The position numbers and the translations under genes are program-made. A stretch of 64,000 nt of DNA. Source: Sphagnum compactum. Its lineage: Eukaryota > Bryophyta > Sphagnopsida > Sphagnales. Below are positions 33,929-46,371 of the stretch, one piece after another. The notes under the pieces are model-generated. The model worked only from the letters and a program-made list of their open reading frames with translations, was not told the origin of the DNA and searched no databases. Positions within the stretch are counted from its first letter, which is position 1. Every line of letters starts with the position of its first letter. Location of the stretch: the NCBI GenBank assembly GCA_965153455.1, contig OZ234493.1, positions 4,960,001 through 5,024,000 on the forward strand, in the 5' to 3' direction.

Positions 33929-34788
33929 TGCTTGGTGGCTCCCGAGTCCATGATCCACTTGCATATGGCCTTGCAATGGTCTCCATCCTTTGTTGCAAAG
34001 GAATAGTCATCATCGTCCTTGGCTTTGTTGGCATTCTCCTTCTCCTTGTTGTTGTTCCTGGCCTTGAAGCAAAATCGTGCAATGTGGCCCGGTTTGCCAC
34101 AATAGTGCGTCTTGGTGTCTTTGCGTGTAGATGTGGTCCCTCCTCTTCCTTGCGTTGACACCATCGCCGCATCGTCACCTTGTGGCTCCTTTTCCCTCCT
34201 CTTGGACACTTCATGCATCAATCGTGTGGTCACAAAATCCATGGTGAGGTTTTGCATGGGCAAGGTTTCCAAGGCGGTGATTAGCTACTCGTAGGAGGGT
34301 GGCAAGCTCTCAAGCAAGGTCATCACAACATCCTCATCCCTCACGGGCACCTCCAAACAAGCAAGTTGATCCGCAAGCGCCTTGACCTTGTTCATGTGGT
34401 CTAGAAGGTCCTCTCCCTCCTGCATCTTGCACGTGAAGAACCTGCGGCGAATGAAGAGTATGTTGGACAAGCTCCGCGTCTCGTGGATGTTGCAAAGTGT
34501 CTTCCATGCCTCCGTGGGTCCCTTGCACCTTTTGATGTGGTGAAGTTGACTATCCACCAAGTTGATGCCAATGGTGGACATGGCCTTCTTCGCACGCCGT
34601 TGGTACTCCTTGATGACTTTGGGGTCCGCATTGGATGGTGGAGCCTCTTCGGACCCGTCAACAATCTCCCAAAGGTCCATGGAGGCCAACACCATCTCCA
34701 TCTTGAACTTCCAAAGGTTGAAGTTTTCCCCATTGAACTTGTCAATGACTTTAGCGCTCTCTCTCAAACGATGCCATTTTGCACTCAA
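33929..34788 (-). pseudogene. Element H gag and protease start, right of G
   Basis: Minus strand. Gag with FNGENFNLWKFKM (about 34735) and the long helical middle, a stop near 34283, then the knuckle region reading THYCGKPGHIARFC: the first Cys of C-x2-C is Thr. The protease centre WIMDSGATKH (about 33945) runs into the gypsy insertion. The expected ATG at 34775-34777 is one base out of frame with the rest, so the start is frameshifted. Confidence 0.88.
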
Positions 34789-35366
34789 ATCCGACCTCTC
34801 TACCCACTTATGCGCTCAACCAAATGTTAATTAGTACTTAATGAGCACTTTTACATGCAATTGCCTCAATGCACTCTCAAATGTGCTTCAATCACTCAAA
34901 TGCATACGAATGCACCTCATAAACACACTCTAGCACCTAGAAGGCTCAATTGTGTACAAATGCACCTTCAATCAAAAAAATTTAGCCTTGAATGGCTCCC
35001 ACTTGCATCAATGCCTTCTCAAACACTCAAAATGCACTCAACCAACTCAAATCAAGTGCTCTATGAATCAAATGTGCACAAATACACCTCAATGACTCAA
35101 ATCAAGACTTACAATGTTGGAATGTGCACACATGCACATCCAATGCCTCCAAATACCTCCAAAGAGCACCAATCAAGCACTTGTGCACCTCTAAATTCCA
35201 AATGGCCTCCAAAACCTCAAAGCTCCTCCAAAGTTCTTCAAAACCCCTCCAAGGCTCTAAAAGTGCCTCCAAAACCCTCAAAAGTGCAAACTTGCACATC
35301 CAACACACACAAACCCTCAAGATCTCTCTCAATGCACACAAACCTCTAATCATGCAATTCGCATGT
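34789..35366 (-). other. Leader of element H
   Basis: About 580 bp with many caaatgcac/ctccaaa repeats. Different from the K/E/F leaders. No coding potential recognised. Confidence 0.65.
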
Positions 35367-35380
35367 GTGAGCCCATAACC
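35367..35380 (-). promoter_or_regulatory. Half-tRNA primer-binding site of element H (variant)
   Basis: Minus-strand GGTTATGGGCTCAC, directly inside the LTR; one change (C to T) from the site in K and F. Shows the anticodon-arm site is kept in a second copia lineage. Confidence 0.72.
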
Positions 35381-35737
35381 TATTGGAAATTACAAAGGTT
35401 ATATGCTTTATTGCTACAATCATATAACTATGGCTTGTAATATCTAACAAGGCTTGAAGCTTCTATGTGCACTCAAAAACCATAAAAGAGAGAATAAAAG
35501 ACTCCTCAAAACCAAACCCTTATATACTATCTACTAACCCTAAAGTAGCCACTTAACCCTAACCTAGCCGCCGCCTAACCCTAGCCCCCACCAAACCCTA
35601 ACCCTAGCCGTCACCAAGCCCTAATCCTAGCCGCCGCCAAACCCTAACCCTAGCCGTCACCAAGCCCTCTCAAATCTACCTATGTCTTTGATTGCTTGCA
35701 ACACTTATCTACCACATCATTATCTATGTTTCTAACA
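35381..35737 (-). repeat. 5' LTR of element H
   Basis: 357 bp, reverse, from tattggaaat to ttctaaca. Same ends and same telomere-like minisatellite as the main family, but the first about 80 bp of the LTR (TGTTAGAAACATAG...) and the 3' end differ. It is a separate subfamily. Confidence 0.85.
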
Positions 35738-35756
35738 TCTACATCATAATCTTCAA

Positions 35757-36535
35757 CAATATTGAAGCGTTTTCGAATGGAGGAATGTAAGCCCATTCGA
35801 GTTCCATTGGATCCCAAGGTGAAGTTACAAAGGAATGCGAATGGAAATGATGAATCAAAGGGATTTCCATATCAACAAGCGGTTGGGTCTTTGATGTATG
35901 CCATGTTTGCACACGACCCGACTTGGCATACCCCATAAGCATGTTGAGTCAACACATGGCGAAACCCTAACATGGAGCATTGGATGGCCGTCAAACGAAT
36001 CTTTCGATATTTGCAAGGTACATTGCAAATGAAATTACAATTTGGTGCAACACCATCCAAGGAAGTTCTTGGATATTGCGATGCGGATTGGGGTGGTGAT
36101 CTTGAAGATAGGAGGTCCACCACAGGGTTTGTTTTCATGATCGGAGGGGGAGCCATTTCTTGGAGTAGCAAATAACAACCTACAATAACATTGTCCACCA
36201 CGGAAGCCGAATACATGGCGAACACGCAAGCCACAAAAGAAGCCATATGGGTAACAAAATTGATGATGAATTTAGGATACATGGAGGAGAAAAAAATGAT
36301 GGTGATTCGATGTGACAATCAAGGTGCGATATCATTGACCAAGAATCCCACTCACCATGCACGAACAAAACACATTGATGAACAACATCATTTTGTTTGA
36401 GAACGAGTTGAAAATGGAGAAGTTCGATTTCAATATTGTCCAACCGAACACATGGTGGCGGATGTCCTTACGAAGGCATTATCAAAAAAACGACATCATA
36501 AGTTGATAAACATGTTCGGATTAGAAAGTTCATAG
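35757..36535 (+). pseudogene. Copia pol fragment I (RT end and RNase H)
   Basis: Starts within RT at aatattgaagcg and runs to the terminal TAG (36533-36535). Broken by a one-base deletion near 35910, an extra base near 35964, TAA near 36172 and TGA at 36398-36400 (a CGA position, the same codon hit in K). Purine tract and LTR follow. Confidence 0.88.
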
Positions 36536-36543
36536 AGTGGGAG

Positions 36544-37034
36544 TGTTAGAAATACTATTCGTTTCTAATTCGCAATGTTGATGAATGTGTTAAACATTCA
36601 TCAAAAGGATGAATAGTATTCACATCCTTGTAGTAGTTAGGTTAGGGTTTAGAAGTGGAGACTACTTAGCGTTTGGCGGCGGCTAGGGTTAGGGTTTGGT
36701 GGCAGCTAGGGTTAGGTGGCGACTAGGGTTAGGGTTTGGTGGCGGCTACGGTTAGGGTTTGGCGACGGCTAGGTTAGGGTTATGTGGCGGTTACTTTAGG
36801 GTTAGGAGATAGTATATAATGGAGTGGTTTTGAGTTGTCTTTCATTCTCTCCTTTCATGGTTTTTGAGTGCACATAGAACCTTCAAGCTTTGTTAGTTGT
36901 TGCAAGCCATAGTTTTGTGATTGTAACATTTGAAGCATACAACCTTTGTAATCTTCTTGTTAGTTAATACAATTGTTCCATTTCATGAACCTTGAAGCTT
37001 TCATTTCTTGTTTGTTTTCAAGTTGTTTCCAATA
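36544..37034 (+). repeat. 3' LTR of fragment I
   Basis: 491 bp, standard ends. Directly abuts a second, 5'-truncated LTR. Confidence 0.9.
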
Positions 37035-37336
37035 TTGGCGACGCCTAGGGTTAGGGTTTGGTGGCGGTGGCTATGTTAGGGTTAAGTGGCGGCTACTTTA
37101 GGGTTAGGAGATAGTATATATTGAAGTGGTTTTGAGGAGTCTTTCATTCTCTCCTTTCATGGTTTTTGACTGCACATAGAACCTTCAAGCTTTGTTAGTT
37201 GTTACAAGCCATAGTTTTGTGATTGTAGCATTTGAAGCATACAACCTTTGTAATCTTCTTGTTAGTTAATACAATTGTTCCATTTCATGAACCTTGAATC
37301 TTTCATTTCTTGCTTGTTTTCAAGTTGTTTCCAATA
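37035..37336 (+). repeat. 5'-truncated copia LTR
   Basis: 302 bp, beginning inside the minisatellite (ttggcgacgcctaggg) and ending TTCCAATA. It is followed by a primer site, so it is the 5' LTR remnant of another element. Confidence 0.85.
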
Positions 37337-37405
37337 GGTTATGGGCCCACACCAAGCAAAAGAAAGGACATTTTGTTAGAACAAGAAGAAGTAGTGAAAG
37401 GTTTT
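37337..37405 (+). promoter_or_regulatory. Half-tRNA primer site and start of a leader
   Basis: GGTTATGGGCCCAC (37337-37350) followed by 55 bp of leader (accaagcaaaagaaagg...) matching F. The leader is cut at 37406 by LTR 13. Confidence 0.78.
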
Positions 37406-37889
37406 TGTTAGAAATATTATTCGTTTATAATTCCCAATGTTGATGAATGTGTGAAACATTCATCAAAAGGATGAATAGTATTCACATCCTTATAGTAGTT
37501 AGGTTAAATTAAATAGTGGTAGTTAGGGTTTGGAAGTGGAGACTACTTAGGGCTTCGCGGCGGCTACGGTTAGGGTTTGGTGGTGACTAGGGTTAGGGTT
37601 TAATGGCGGTTATGGTTAGATGGTGGCTAGGTTGGGGTTAAGTGGCGGCTACTTTAGGGTTAGGAGATAGTATATATTGGAGTGGCTTTGAGGAGTCTTT
37701 CATTCTCTCCTTTCATGGTTTTGAGTGCACATAGAACCTTCAAGCTTTGTTAATTATTGCAAGCCATAGTTTTGTGATTGTAGCATTTGAAGCAAACAAA
37801 CTTTGAGATTTTTGTTGGTTAATACAATTGTTCCATTTCATGAACCTTGAATGTTTCATTTCTTGCTTGTTTTCAAGTTGTTTCCAATA
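37406..37889 (+). repeat. 5' LTR of element J
   Basis: 484 bp, TGTTAGAAATATTATTCG ... TTCCAATA, followed by gag sequence instead of a primer site. Confidence 0.9.
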
Positions 37890-40800
37890 GAAACCTGCAC
37901 ATTTTGTGAGAAATTGTTTGAAGAAGAAAAATGATGAAAAAGAAAAAGCTAATCAAGCTTGTGAAGATCACGAGAAAATGTTATTGCCGCATTGAGTGCC
38001 AATGATCATACCACGTATGATTGGATTGTCGATTCCGGTGCAACACAACACATGACATTCGAACAAGAATGGTTTACCACATACTTGCGCATTTCCCCAA
38101 GGAGGGTGTTCATGCGCGATGACACCGTTTTGGAGGCCATTGGCAAGGGGAACATCAAAGCCACAATGCAAATGCGAGGCGACTTTTCACACACAACCAT
38201 GACACAAATTTTTCATGCTCCAAAAATGAAGAATAATCTCATTTCCATGAGTAAACTCATTTTCGAAGGCTTTAAAGTGGAGTTTAACAAGGATGGTTGT
38301 AAGGTCAACGATGCTCGAGGAGTTGTTGTGGCGCACGCACAACAACTTGTACCTTCTTAATGTGAAAGTGCGTAAGGAAATGGCAAACATTGCCAACTCT
38401 TTGGATGAAGATACGATGTTTTGGCATAAAAAACTTGGCCATCTCAACATAGGAAGTCTTAAGGAGTTGGATGCCATTGGATGGCATGAATTTGAAAGAA
38501 GTGCCATTGCATCACATTTGTGAAGGATGCATCCAAGGCAAACATCAAAGAACATCCTTTCCCAAGGACGGAGCGACGAGGGCTTCACAACTTTTGGACA
38601 TTGCGCACACTGATGTGTGCGAGCCAATGAGGACTACATCGCATGGTGAAGCGCGATACTCTCACTTTCATTGACAATTTCTCAAGGAAAACTCATGTTT
38701 ATCTTTTGATGGCAAGGGGAGAAGCGTTTGAAAAATTCAAACAATACAAGGTGTTGGTGGAAAATGAAATTCGTCATAAAATCAAAGTGTTACGATCCCA
38801 CAACAGAGGAGAATTTGTGTCCAGGAGGTTTGACGCATTTCTTGTGGAATGTGGAATTCAACGACAAACAAGTACGCCCTATTCCCCAAGACAAAATGGT
38901 GTTGCGGAACGTGCCAATAGAACCATCATGGAATGTGCAAGAAGCATGATTCTTGCACAAGGGTTGGGAACTTGAATTTTGGGGGGAAGCGGTGAACACG
39001 GTGGTGTACAATCAAAAATCGATGTCCAACCAAAGCTCTTAATTCCAAGACCCTTCAAGAAGCATGGAGTGGTAGGAAACCCGATGTGTCTCATTTGAAA
39101 GTCTTTGGTTGTAAAGCCTTTGCACATGTCCCCGATGAAAAGAGGACCAAATTAGAGTCCAAGTCCATGCCTTGTGTGTTTTTAGGGTATTATGAAGGCA
39201 CGAAAGCATATCGCTTGATGTGTGTAAAAACCAAGAGAATCATCAAAAGTAGAGATGTCGTGTTCATTGAAGGGTCAAAAGAAATAGGTGGTGTGGTCGA
39301 TTCCAAGAAAGTAGAAAATGTAGTTGTGCATGAAATTGGGAACAATGAAGTCGAAGGAGAAGAACCATTGACCTTTAGTGGGGATACACCTTTGAATTGA
39401 ACAAGAATGGAAGGTGTGCAAAGTGAATCCACACCAAGTTGTTCTTCGGAAGAAAAATTTGTTGTTTCTAACGAACCTTCAAAACATGTGTCAAGGGAAA
39501 GACCTCAAACGCAACGAAAGGAATGGCTTCGGGATTGGTGGATTGCTACCAAGGAGGTGGAGCGTGCCACCGTTGCATTTTTGGAGCAGCCCCAAAATAT
39601 TGAAGAAGCATTGACGTGTGAAAATTCCAAGGAGTGGGAGTGCGCAATGCAAGAAGAATATAATTCCCTCATGGCAAACAACACATGGACTTTGGTGCCA
39701 CTTCCCGTTTCTTGCAACTGGATGTTCAAAATCAAACAAGGCGCGAATGGGGAGGTGGAACGCTACAAGGCCAGATTATTGGCAAGGGGTTTTACCCAAA
39801 CCTACGGAGTGGATTACAACAAAACTATTGCGCCCATCGCAAAGTTTACATCTATTCGTTGTATTCTTGCATTGGCGGCCTTGGAAGACATGGAGATCCA
39901 TCAAATGGACGTGAAAACTGCATTTCTCAATGGCGAGCTTGAGGAGGAGATTTACATGGAGCAACCTCAAGCGTTCATGCACCAAGGAGATTAACATCTT
40001 GTGTGTAAGCTTCACAAATCCTTGTATGGTTTGAAACAATCTCCAAAGGCATGGAATCAAAAGTTAGATGCGTTTCTCAAAAGCATTGAATTTGTGAAGA
40101 GTGACGCCGATCCGAGTGTGTATGTAGCGCAACTGGGAGATGTGAAGTTTTTCATTGTGGTCTATGTGGGTGACCTCATTTTGGTTTGCAACGATCAAAA
40201 CAAACTTTTGCAAATCAAAGAGGAGTTGAGTCAAAAGTTTGAAATGAAGGACCTTGGAAAGTTGCATTTCTTTTTGGGAATGGAGGTGGAAAGGAATCGT
40301 GATGAACGACTCCTACGCATCAACCAAATCAAATACCTCAAGGAAATATTGAAATGTTTTTGAATGGAGCAATGTAAGCCCATTGGAGTTCCATTCGATC
40401 CCAAAGTGAAGTTACAAAGGAATCCCAATGGAAATGATGAATCGAAGGGATTTCCATATCAACAAGCGGTATGGTCCTTGATGTATGCCATGTTGTGCAC
40501 ACGACCTGATTTGGCATACCCAATAAATGTGTTGAGTCAACACATGGCCAACCCTAGCATGGAGCATTGAATGGCCGTCAAACGAATCTTTCGATATTTG
40601 CAAGGTACGTTGCAAATGAAATTACAATTCGGTGCAACACTATCCAAGGAAGTGCTTGGATATTGTGATGCGGATTGGGGTGGTGATCTTGAAGATAGGA
40701 GGTCCACCACAGGGTTTGTTTTCACGATCGGAGGTGGAGCCATTTCTTGGAGTAGCAAACGACAACCTACAATAGCATTGTCCACCACGGAGGCGGAGTA

Positions 40801-41122
40801 CATGGCGAACATGCAAGCCACAAAAGAAGCCATATGGATAACTAAAGTGATGATGGATTTAGGATACATGGGGGAGAAGAAAGTGATGGTGATTCGTTGC
40901 GACAATCAAAGTGCGATATCATTGACCAAAAATCCCATTCACCATGCACGAACAAAACACATTGATGTACAACATCATTTTGTTCGAAAACAAGTTGAAA
41001 ACGGAGAAGTTCGATTTGAATATTGTCCAACAAAACAAATGGTGGCGGATCTCCTTACCAAGGCATTATTCAAAGAACGACATCATAAGTTTATAACCAT
41101 GTTCGGATTAGAAACGTCATAG
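37890..41122 (+). pseudogene. Element J gag-pol, heavily decayed
   Basis: Starts in the zinc knuckle (KPAHFVRNCLKKK), then protease DSGATQH (about 38030), pre-integrase, integrase with NGVAERANRT (catalytic Glu present; RSHNRGEF replaces RSDNGGEF, so the second catalytic Asp is His), RT with YVGD in place of YVDD, RNase H, terminal TAG 41120-41122. At least eight breaks: frameshifts near 37980, 38340, 38480, 38660, 38965 and 39010, and stops near 39400, 39993, 40363 and 40570. An old copy. Confidence 0.88.
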
Positions 41123-41130
41123 AGTGGGAG

Positions 41131-41614
41131 TGTTAGAAATACTATTCGTTTCTAATTCGCAATGTTGATGAATGTGTGAAACATTCATCAAATGGATGAA
41201 TAATATTCACATCCTTATAGTAGTTAGGTTAAGTTAAATAGTGGTAGTTAGGGTTTGGAAGTGGAGGCTACTTAGGGCTTGGCGGCGTCTAGGGTTAGGG
41301 TTTGGTGGCGACTAGGGTTAGGGTTTAGTGGCGGCTAGGGTTAGGCGGCGGCTAGGTTAGGGTTAAGTGGCGGTTACTTTGGGGTTAGGAGATAATATAT
41401 ATTGGAGTGGTTTTGAGGAGTTTTTCATTCTTTCCTTTCATGGATTTGAGTGCACATAGAACCTTCAAGCTTTGTTAGTTATTACAAGCCATAGTTTTGT
41501 GATTGTAGCATTTGAAGCATACAACCTTTGTGATTTTTGCTAGTTAATACAATTGTTTCATTTCATGAACCTTGAGTGTTTCATTTCTTGCTTGTTTTCA
41601 AGTTGTTTCCAATA
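41131..41614 (+). repeat. 3' LTR of element J
   Basis: 484 bp after purine tract agagtgggag. Differs from the 5' LTR at scattered sites, more than the K pair, in line with greater age. Confidence 0.9.
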
Positions 41615-43674
41615 AAATTTGTTAACATTTTACCTTTGCAATCTAGGTCTCCAGAAATAGGTTTGCCTTTTCCTTTTCTAGTTTATTATTATTATTATTA
41701 TTCTTAGAAATCTTTTCCAATATCCAAGTTTGAAAGAGCTTTTGAAGCAATAAAAAAAATGAGAGAGATTGTATAGAAACATTGAAGAGATATAGTTTTA
41801 GGAAGCCCATAAGAGAGGTAGGTCTTAGTGAGCAAGTGAATCTAATTTTCATTTCAAATTTTAAAGAATAGTTGTAGAAGGATGATTTGCAACAAGAACA
41901 ACAAATGCCATTACATCAAGAGGAGCCTACTTAGGAGCAAATTCCAGAGAGAATCCATATTCCTAACAAGAAGCACACGAAAAGAACAAATTGGCAAGCA
42001 ATGGCTACACATCTGTGTGGGAAAAAAAATGCAAACTCACTAGGATGATGAGATTAGGTATGTTTTTACTCCTATTACAATAGTAATCTGAAGAACATTT
42101 TGCTTTAAAAAAGCTCTAGAGAGGAAGAAAGAGCTTGCGCAAATAAAGCTGAATTAGTAGGTATGTTTGAGTTTGATAGGAATATGCCCTAGCACAGCAT
42201 TTTGGATGAATTTTTGAACAACTAGAAATTGGATCCCAAACATAACAAAATTAAGGTTATGTTGGGGGAGGAGCAGAGAATTGTAAGAAAAATCTATTGG
42301 TAAAACTTTTAAAATTTTGCTATATAGGAAAGACAAAGGCAGATTAAGCAAAGATGTATGATGTTAGAGTAGCATTGGCAGATATAGTTGATAGAATCCC
42401 TACAGTTACAACACCAATAAAAGGTGGGTTGTAAAAAACATGAGGTCAGAATATGCCAATAGAATTGTTGCCATTTTGCCTATTATTTACTAAAGGATAA
42501 GGTGCAGTATTTTAGCAATAAGTTTGCCATGATGAACTCCAGACCAGATCGTGGAAAGTTTGTTAATTGGGCTGCAATTATGTACTTTCAATTGGTCAAA
42601 GAATTGATTAGATGGGAGAAGTATCAAAAAAGTTGATTGAGGGAACAACCAAAAGAGAACAAAAAAAGGATGTATGCCATTTTACCATAATCCTAGAAGT
42701 TATGTTTCAAAAGTGGTTTCCATTAGAAGGTGTAGAGCCACAAGAGAAGAAGAAACATGTAGAGCAACCATAAGAGGACAAAAAAAGAAGAGATAGTCTA
42801 AGGGAGAGGTTCACTAAAAATAAAAGACTTCTAAACCATACACACATATCTCCTAAAAAGGAGAAACAACTAGAGACTAGGACAACCAAAAGAGCAGTTT
42901 TGATGTCTCAATCTAATGATGATGAGGAGAGAGAAACTCTGCATAAGAGGCAGAGAAGACAAGAGGATATTACAATGAAGGGCAATATTAATCCTCAACA
43001 AACAATAGAATTACTGAATAAACAATAGTAACAAAATCGGAGGCAAAAGGAGAAATCCATATTTCCTAAATTTGATCCAAGACCATCAATCTTTCCCAAG
43101 CAAGAGTAGAGATCAAATGGACAAGAATAGAGATTAGATGCACAAGAGCATCATAAATGGCAAAAAGGAGCTAGAATTTCAAGCTCAACAATCAATAAAG
43201 GAGCAAATACATGATTTTGACCTAGATCCACCAGAAGTGTAACAATTTGTTCCATCACCACATAATAATGAAGGATATTGCCTTTAAGACCAAGTTCTAC
43301 AACAGGTTCAAATGTATTTGGAGAAATTTGGACTGCACATAGGAGTGTAGGTTCATTAGGTACAAGTTCCAGAGGTCAGGTTTCTAAGTTTCATACACCA
43401 AGGTCTGTGCAAGGGAAGAAGTAGAATTGGATGAGCACAGGAGAGCTGTTAGTATGTTTCAACAGGCAGCAGAGTACAATGTATAGATGATAAATATTTT
43501 GCTTAAACTTTCTGATCTAGAGATAAAAAATAAGCAAATCGTAAAGGAGAAGGATAAATCTATCTTGAACTTGTAGGGGGCTCTAGAGAAGGAGCAAAAG
43601 CTCAAAGTAGAGTTGTAGGATAGGAACAGTGAGAATAATCAAGTATTGGCAGATTTCTAAGAAGTTATATTTTT
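41615..43674 (+). pseudogene. Decayed ORF, charged and glutamine-rich, unknown family (part 1)
   Basis: AT-rich sequence that still reads as protein in patches. Near 42507-42635 one frame gives a compact domain-like stretch containing GKFVNWAAIMYFQLVKEL, ended by TGA. Near 42850-43190 another stretch reads as Arg/Gln/Glu-rich protein whose stops are TAG or TAA where CAG or CAA fits the context. I do not recognise the family. It may be the coding region of an old transposon; the copia LTR at 43675 and the gypsy LTRs interrupt it. Confidence 0.45.
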
Positions 43675-44096
43675 TATTGGAAACAACTTGAAAACAAGCA
43701 AGAAATGAAACACTCAAGGTTCATAAAATGGAGCAATTGTATTAACTAACAAAAATCATAAAGGTTGTATGCTTCAAATACTACAATCACAAAACTATGG
43801 CTTGCAACAATTAACAAGGCTTGAAGGTTTTATGTGCACTTAAAACCATGAAAGGAGAGAATGAAAGACTACTCAAAAACACTCCAATATATACTATCTC
43901 CTAACCCTAAAATAGCCGCCACTTAACCCTAACCCTAGCTGCCGCCAAGCCCTAAGTAACCTCCACTTCCAAACCCTAACCACCATTATTTAACTTAGCC
44001 TAACTACTATAAGGATGTGAATACTATTCGTCCTTTTGATGAATGTTTCACACATTCATCAACATTGGGAATTAGAAACAAATAATATTTCTAACA
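43675..44096 (-). repeat. Solo copia LTR 15
   Basis: 422 bp, reverse, from tattggaaac to ttctaaca. Flanks ttttt and ctttt are a near target duplication. Most similar to the J-type LTRs. Confidence 0.88.
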
Positions 44097-44574
44097 CTTT
44101 TATCAATAACATGGAGAAGTAGAATAAGGATCTAAATAACATCATAATAGAAAGGGATTCCTTGCAAGTAACTCTAAAGAGACATATGTTGATTATTGGA
44201 ACTTAAAGGTAGATAAGGATATTCTAAGTGTAAAACATAGCAAACTTCAAAAAGATTACAAGAATATGGAACAAACTCTTTTAAAGCAACATAAGGAGTT
44301 GGAAGAGCTCAAAATGGACAATAAAAATGCATATCAAGCCAAGAATGAGGTACAAAAGCAATTTGATTAAAGGCATGCATAGATGGCAAAATTTGTAAAA
44401 GTAGAAGGCCTTTAAGGAGAAGTTGCAAAAACCTCTAAAAAAGACTCAGAAGGTAAAGCCCTTCAATTAAGATAGTGTTTTTAGAGAGAATAATGTATTC
44501 AAGAAGCAAAATATTTTATTTCAGGGGAAACTCAAAGCATTGTTAATGGAGGAAAAATATGCAGATATGTGGTG
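44097..44574 (+). pseudogene. Decayed coiled-coil ORF, continuation (part 2)
   Basis: Near 44213-44370 the reading is strongly helical and charged (KLQKDYKNMEQTLLKQHKEL), typical of a coiled coil, then stops at TAA. It probably continues part 1 across the solo LTR. Function unknown. Confidence 0.4.
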
Positions 44575-45423
44575 TGTCGCAACTCTAGCCTTGGGCTCGC
44601 GACCAAGGCAAGGGCTTGCAAAGGTGCGAGCCAAGAGTGAGCCCGAGAGTCACATTTCATGTTCCCGGGAGTGCAAGAGAATGTGAGGGAATGAACCCCC
44701 ACACTCCCAAGTGAACTCCCACTTTGGGAGTTGGAGTTCTAATGGACTCCTGAGTTTTCAGAGGGCAGTTGCAGGGGTCCAGACTCATTGGATTGAGAAG
44801 TTCCTTATATCATTGGAAAGCTCTTGGAACTTATATGTCTGAAATGGGCTCGCATGACCCATTTGGGTACTTAAAACACAAGTTATGGCCAAAAGAGGGG
44901 TCGGGAGTCTGGCAATTTGACTCCTGACGACTAAAAGTCAAGACTTGCCCCGATTTCCTTGCATGAAGGTGGCGTGCCACATACCATTGACAAGCTCTCA
45001 ACGAGGGCTACAACTTTGCTTTAGACCTAAGCTTAATTAGAGGTCTACACACAAAGGTATGGGCCTCCAAAGTCGTGGGAGTCCCAAATTTGGGAATTTC
45101 AAGACTCCCACTTGGGAGTCCTGAGACAAAATGACATTTGGGTGCGGGTCCCATGACCAGGCATAGAGAATACTATAAGGGGGAAGGTGGTGGCTTCCCC
45201 CAAGTTCGGGCCGTGGTGATTATGAGTCCGTGTTTGCCTATGGCTCGTCCGTGCACCAAAAGTGCTCCAGCTATGCACTAACCAACTTGTTGTTTGGTTT
45301 ATGTAAGTCCGTGTGAGTAATTGACTTGCTTATCACTCTTCCTAGTCTTCATCTCCTCATCCTTCTGCTGTTTTCACATTTAGACTCGTAGTTGAGTCTA
45401 CCAAGGAGTTTTGGGGTGCATCA
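44575..45423 (+). repeat. Solo LTR of a second gypsy family
   Basis: 849 bp, TGTCGCAACT ... GTGCATCA, with a perfect 5-bp target duplication tggtg (44570-44574, 45424-45428). It is distantly homologous to the G LTR in several blocks: the start, the gggagt-rich middle, and the actataagggggaagg block with hairpin 45179-45201. Confidence 0.85.
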
Positions 45424-45597
45424 TGGTGGGAAGCAATCCAGGACATTGTTTAGAAAGATATTAAAAAGGTTTGTAGAAGGTATGAGAGAAATGGAAGGCT
45501 ATATAGACACAAAAAAATTTAGATGGAAAAAATCATGCCATCATTTGAGTATTAGCCTTTAGTTTTGTCTCTAGAACTAGAAATTTCAAATGAAAAA
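45424..45597. other. Short remnant between two solo gypsy LTRs
   Basis: 174 bp of the disrupted ORF region; continues the pre-insertion sequence after tggtg. No motif recognised. Confidence 0.4.
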
Positions 45598-46371
45598 TGT
45601 CGCAACCCTAGCATTGGGCTTGCGACCAAGGCAAGGGCTTGCAAGGATGTGAGCCAAAACTGAAGCCCGAGAGTCACATTTCATGCTCCCGGGAGTGTAG
45701 GAGTGTGAGGGAATGAACCCCCACATCCCAAGTGAGCTCCCACTTTGGGAGTTGGAGTGTTGATGGACTCCCGAATCTTCAGAAAGTAATTTCAGGGGTC
45801 AAAACTCATTGGATTGAAGAGTTATTTATATCATTGGAAACATTTTGAAACGTAGATTTTTAAAATGGGCTCACATGAACCATTTGAGTGATTGAAACAC
45901 AAGTTATAGCCAAAAGAAGGGCCAAGAGTCAAACTGCCAATTGATTCTCGACCACTAAAAGTTGCAAATTACCTCGATTTATTTGTGTTCAAGTGACGTG
46001 TCACATATTGTTGGAAAGCTTTCGACAAGGGCTGCAACGTTTCTTTAAACCTCATCTCAATCGAAGGTCTATAGAAGAAGTTATGGGCCCCCAAAGTCAA
46101 AGGAGTCCCAATTTCAGGAATTTCGGGACTCCCAACTTGAAAGTCCCGGGACAAAATGATATTTGGGTGTTGGCCCCGTGGCCAGGCACAAAGAATACTA
46201 TAAGGGGGAAGGTGGTGGCTTCCCCCAAGTTTGGGTCGTGACGAGTCTTGTGAGTTTATGTTTGCCCGTGGCTCGTTTGTGCACCAAAAGTGCTCCAACT
46301 ATGCACTAACTGACTTATTGTTTGGTTTGTGTAGGTTAGTGTGAATATTTGACGCACTTGTCAGTCTTCCT
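45598..46371 (+). repeat. Second gypsy LTR of the same family, 3' end uncertain
   Basis: Starts TGTCGCAACC and follows the 44575 LTR closely to cagtcttcct at 46371, where homology ends. No CA end with a clear target duplication was found, so it may be truncated. Hairpin GGGGGAAG/CTTCCCCC at 46204-46226 is kept. Confidence 0.75.

Larger units (their letters stand above)
37406..41614 (+). mobile_element. Decayed copia element J
   Basis: Two 484-bp LTRs of one sub-type (both with gtgtgaaacattc and aaatagtggtagttaggg) enclose gag-pol. Primer site, leader and the first half of gag are missing: LTR 13 is joined straight to the zinc-knuckle region. Flanks gtttt and aaatt do not form a target duplication. 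Confidence 0.82.

Noticed and set aside
34855-35378. Open frame of 164 aa in the H leader
   Set aside because: Composition reflects caaatgcac/ctccaaa repeats in the untranslated leader of a minus-strand element.
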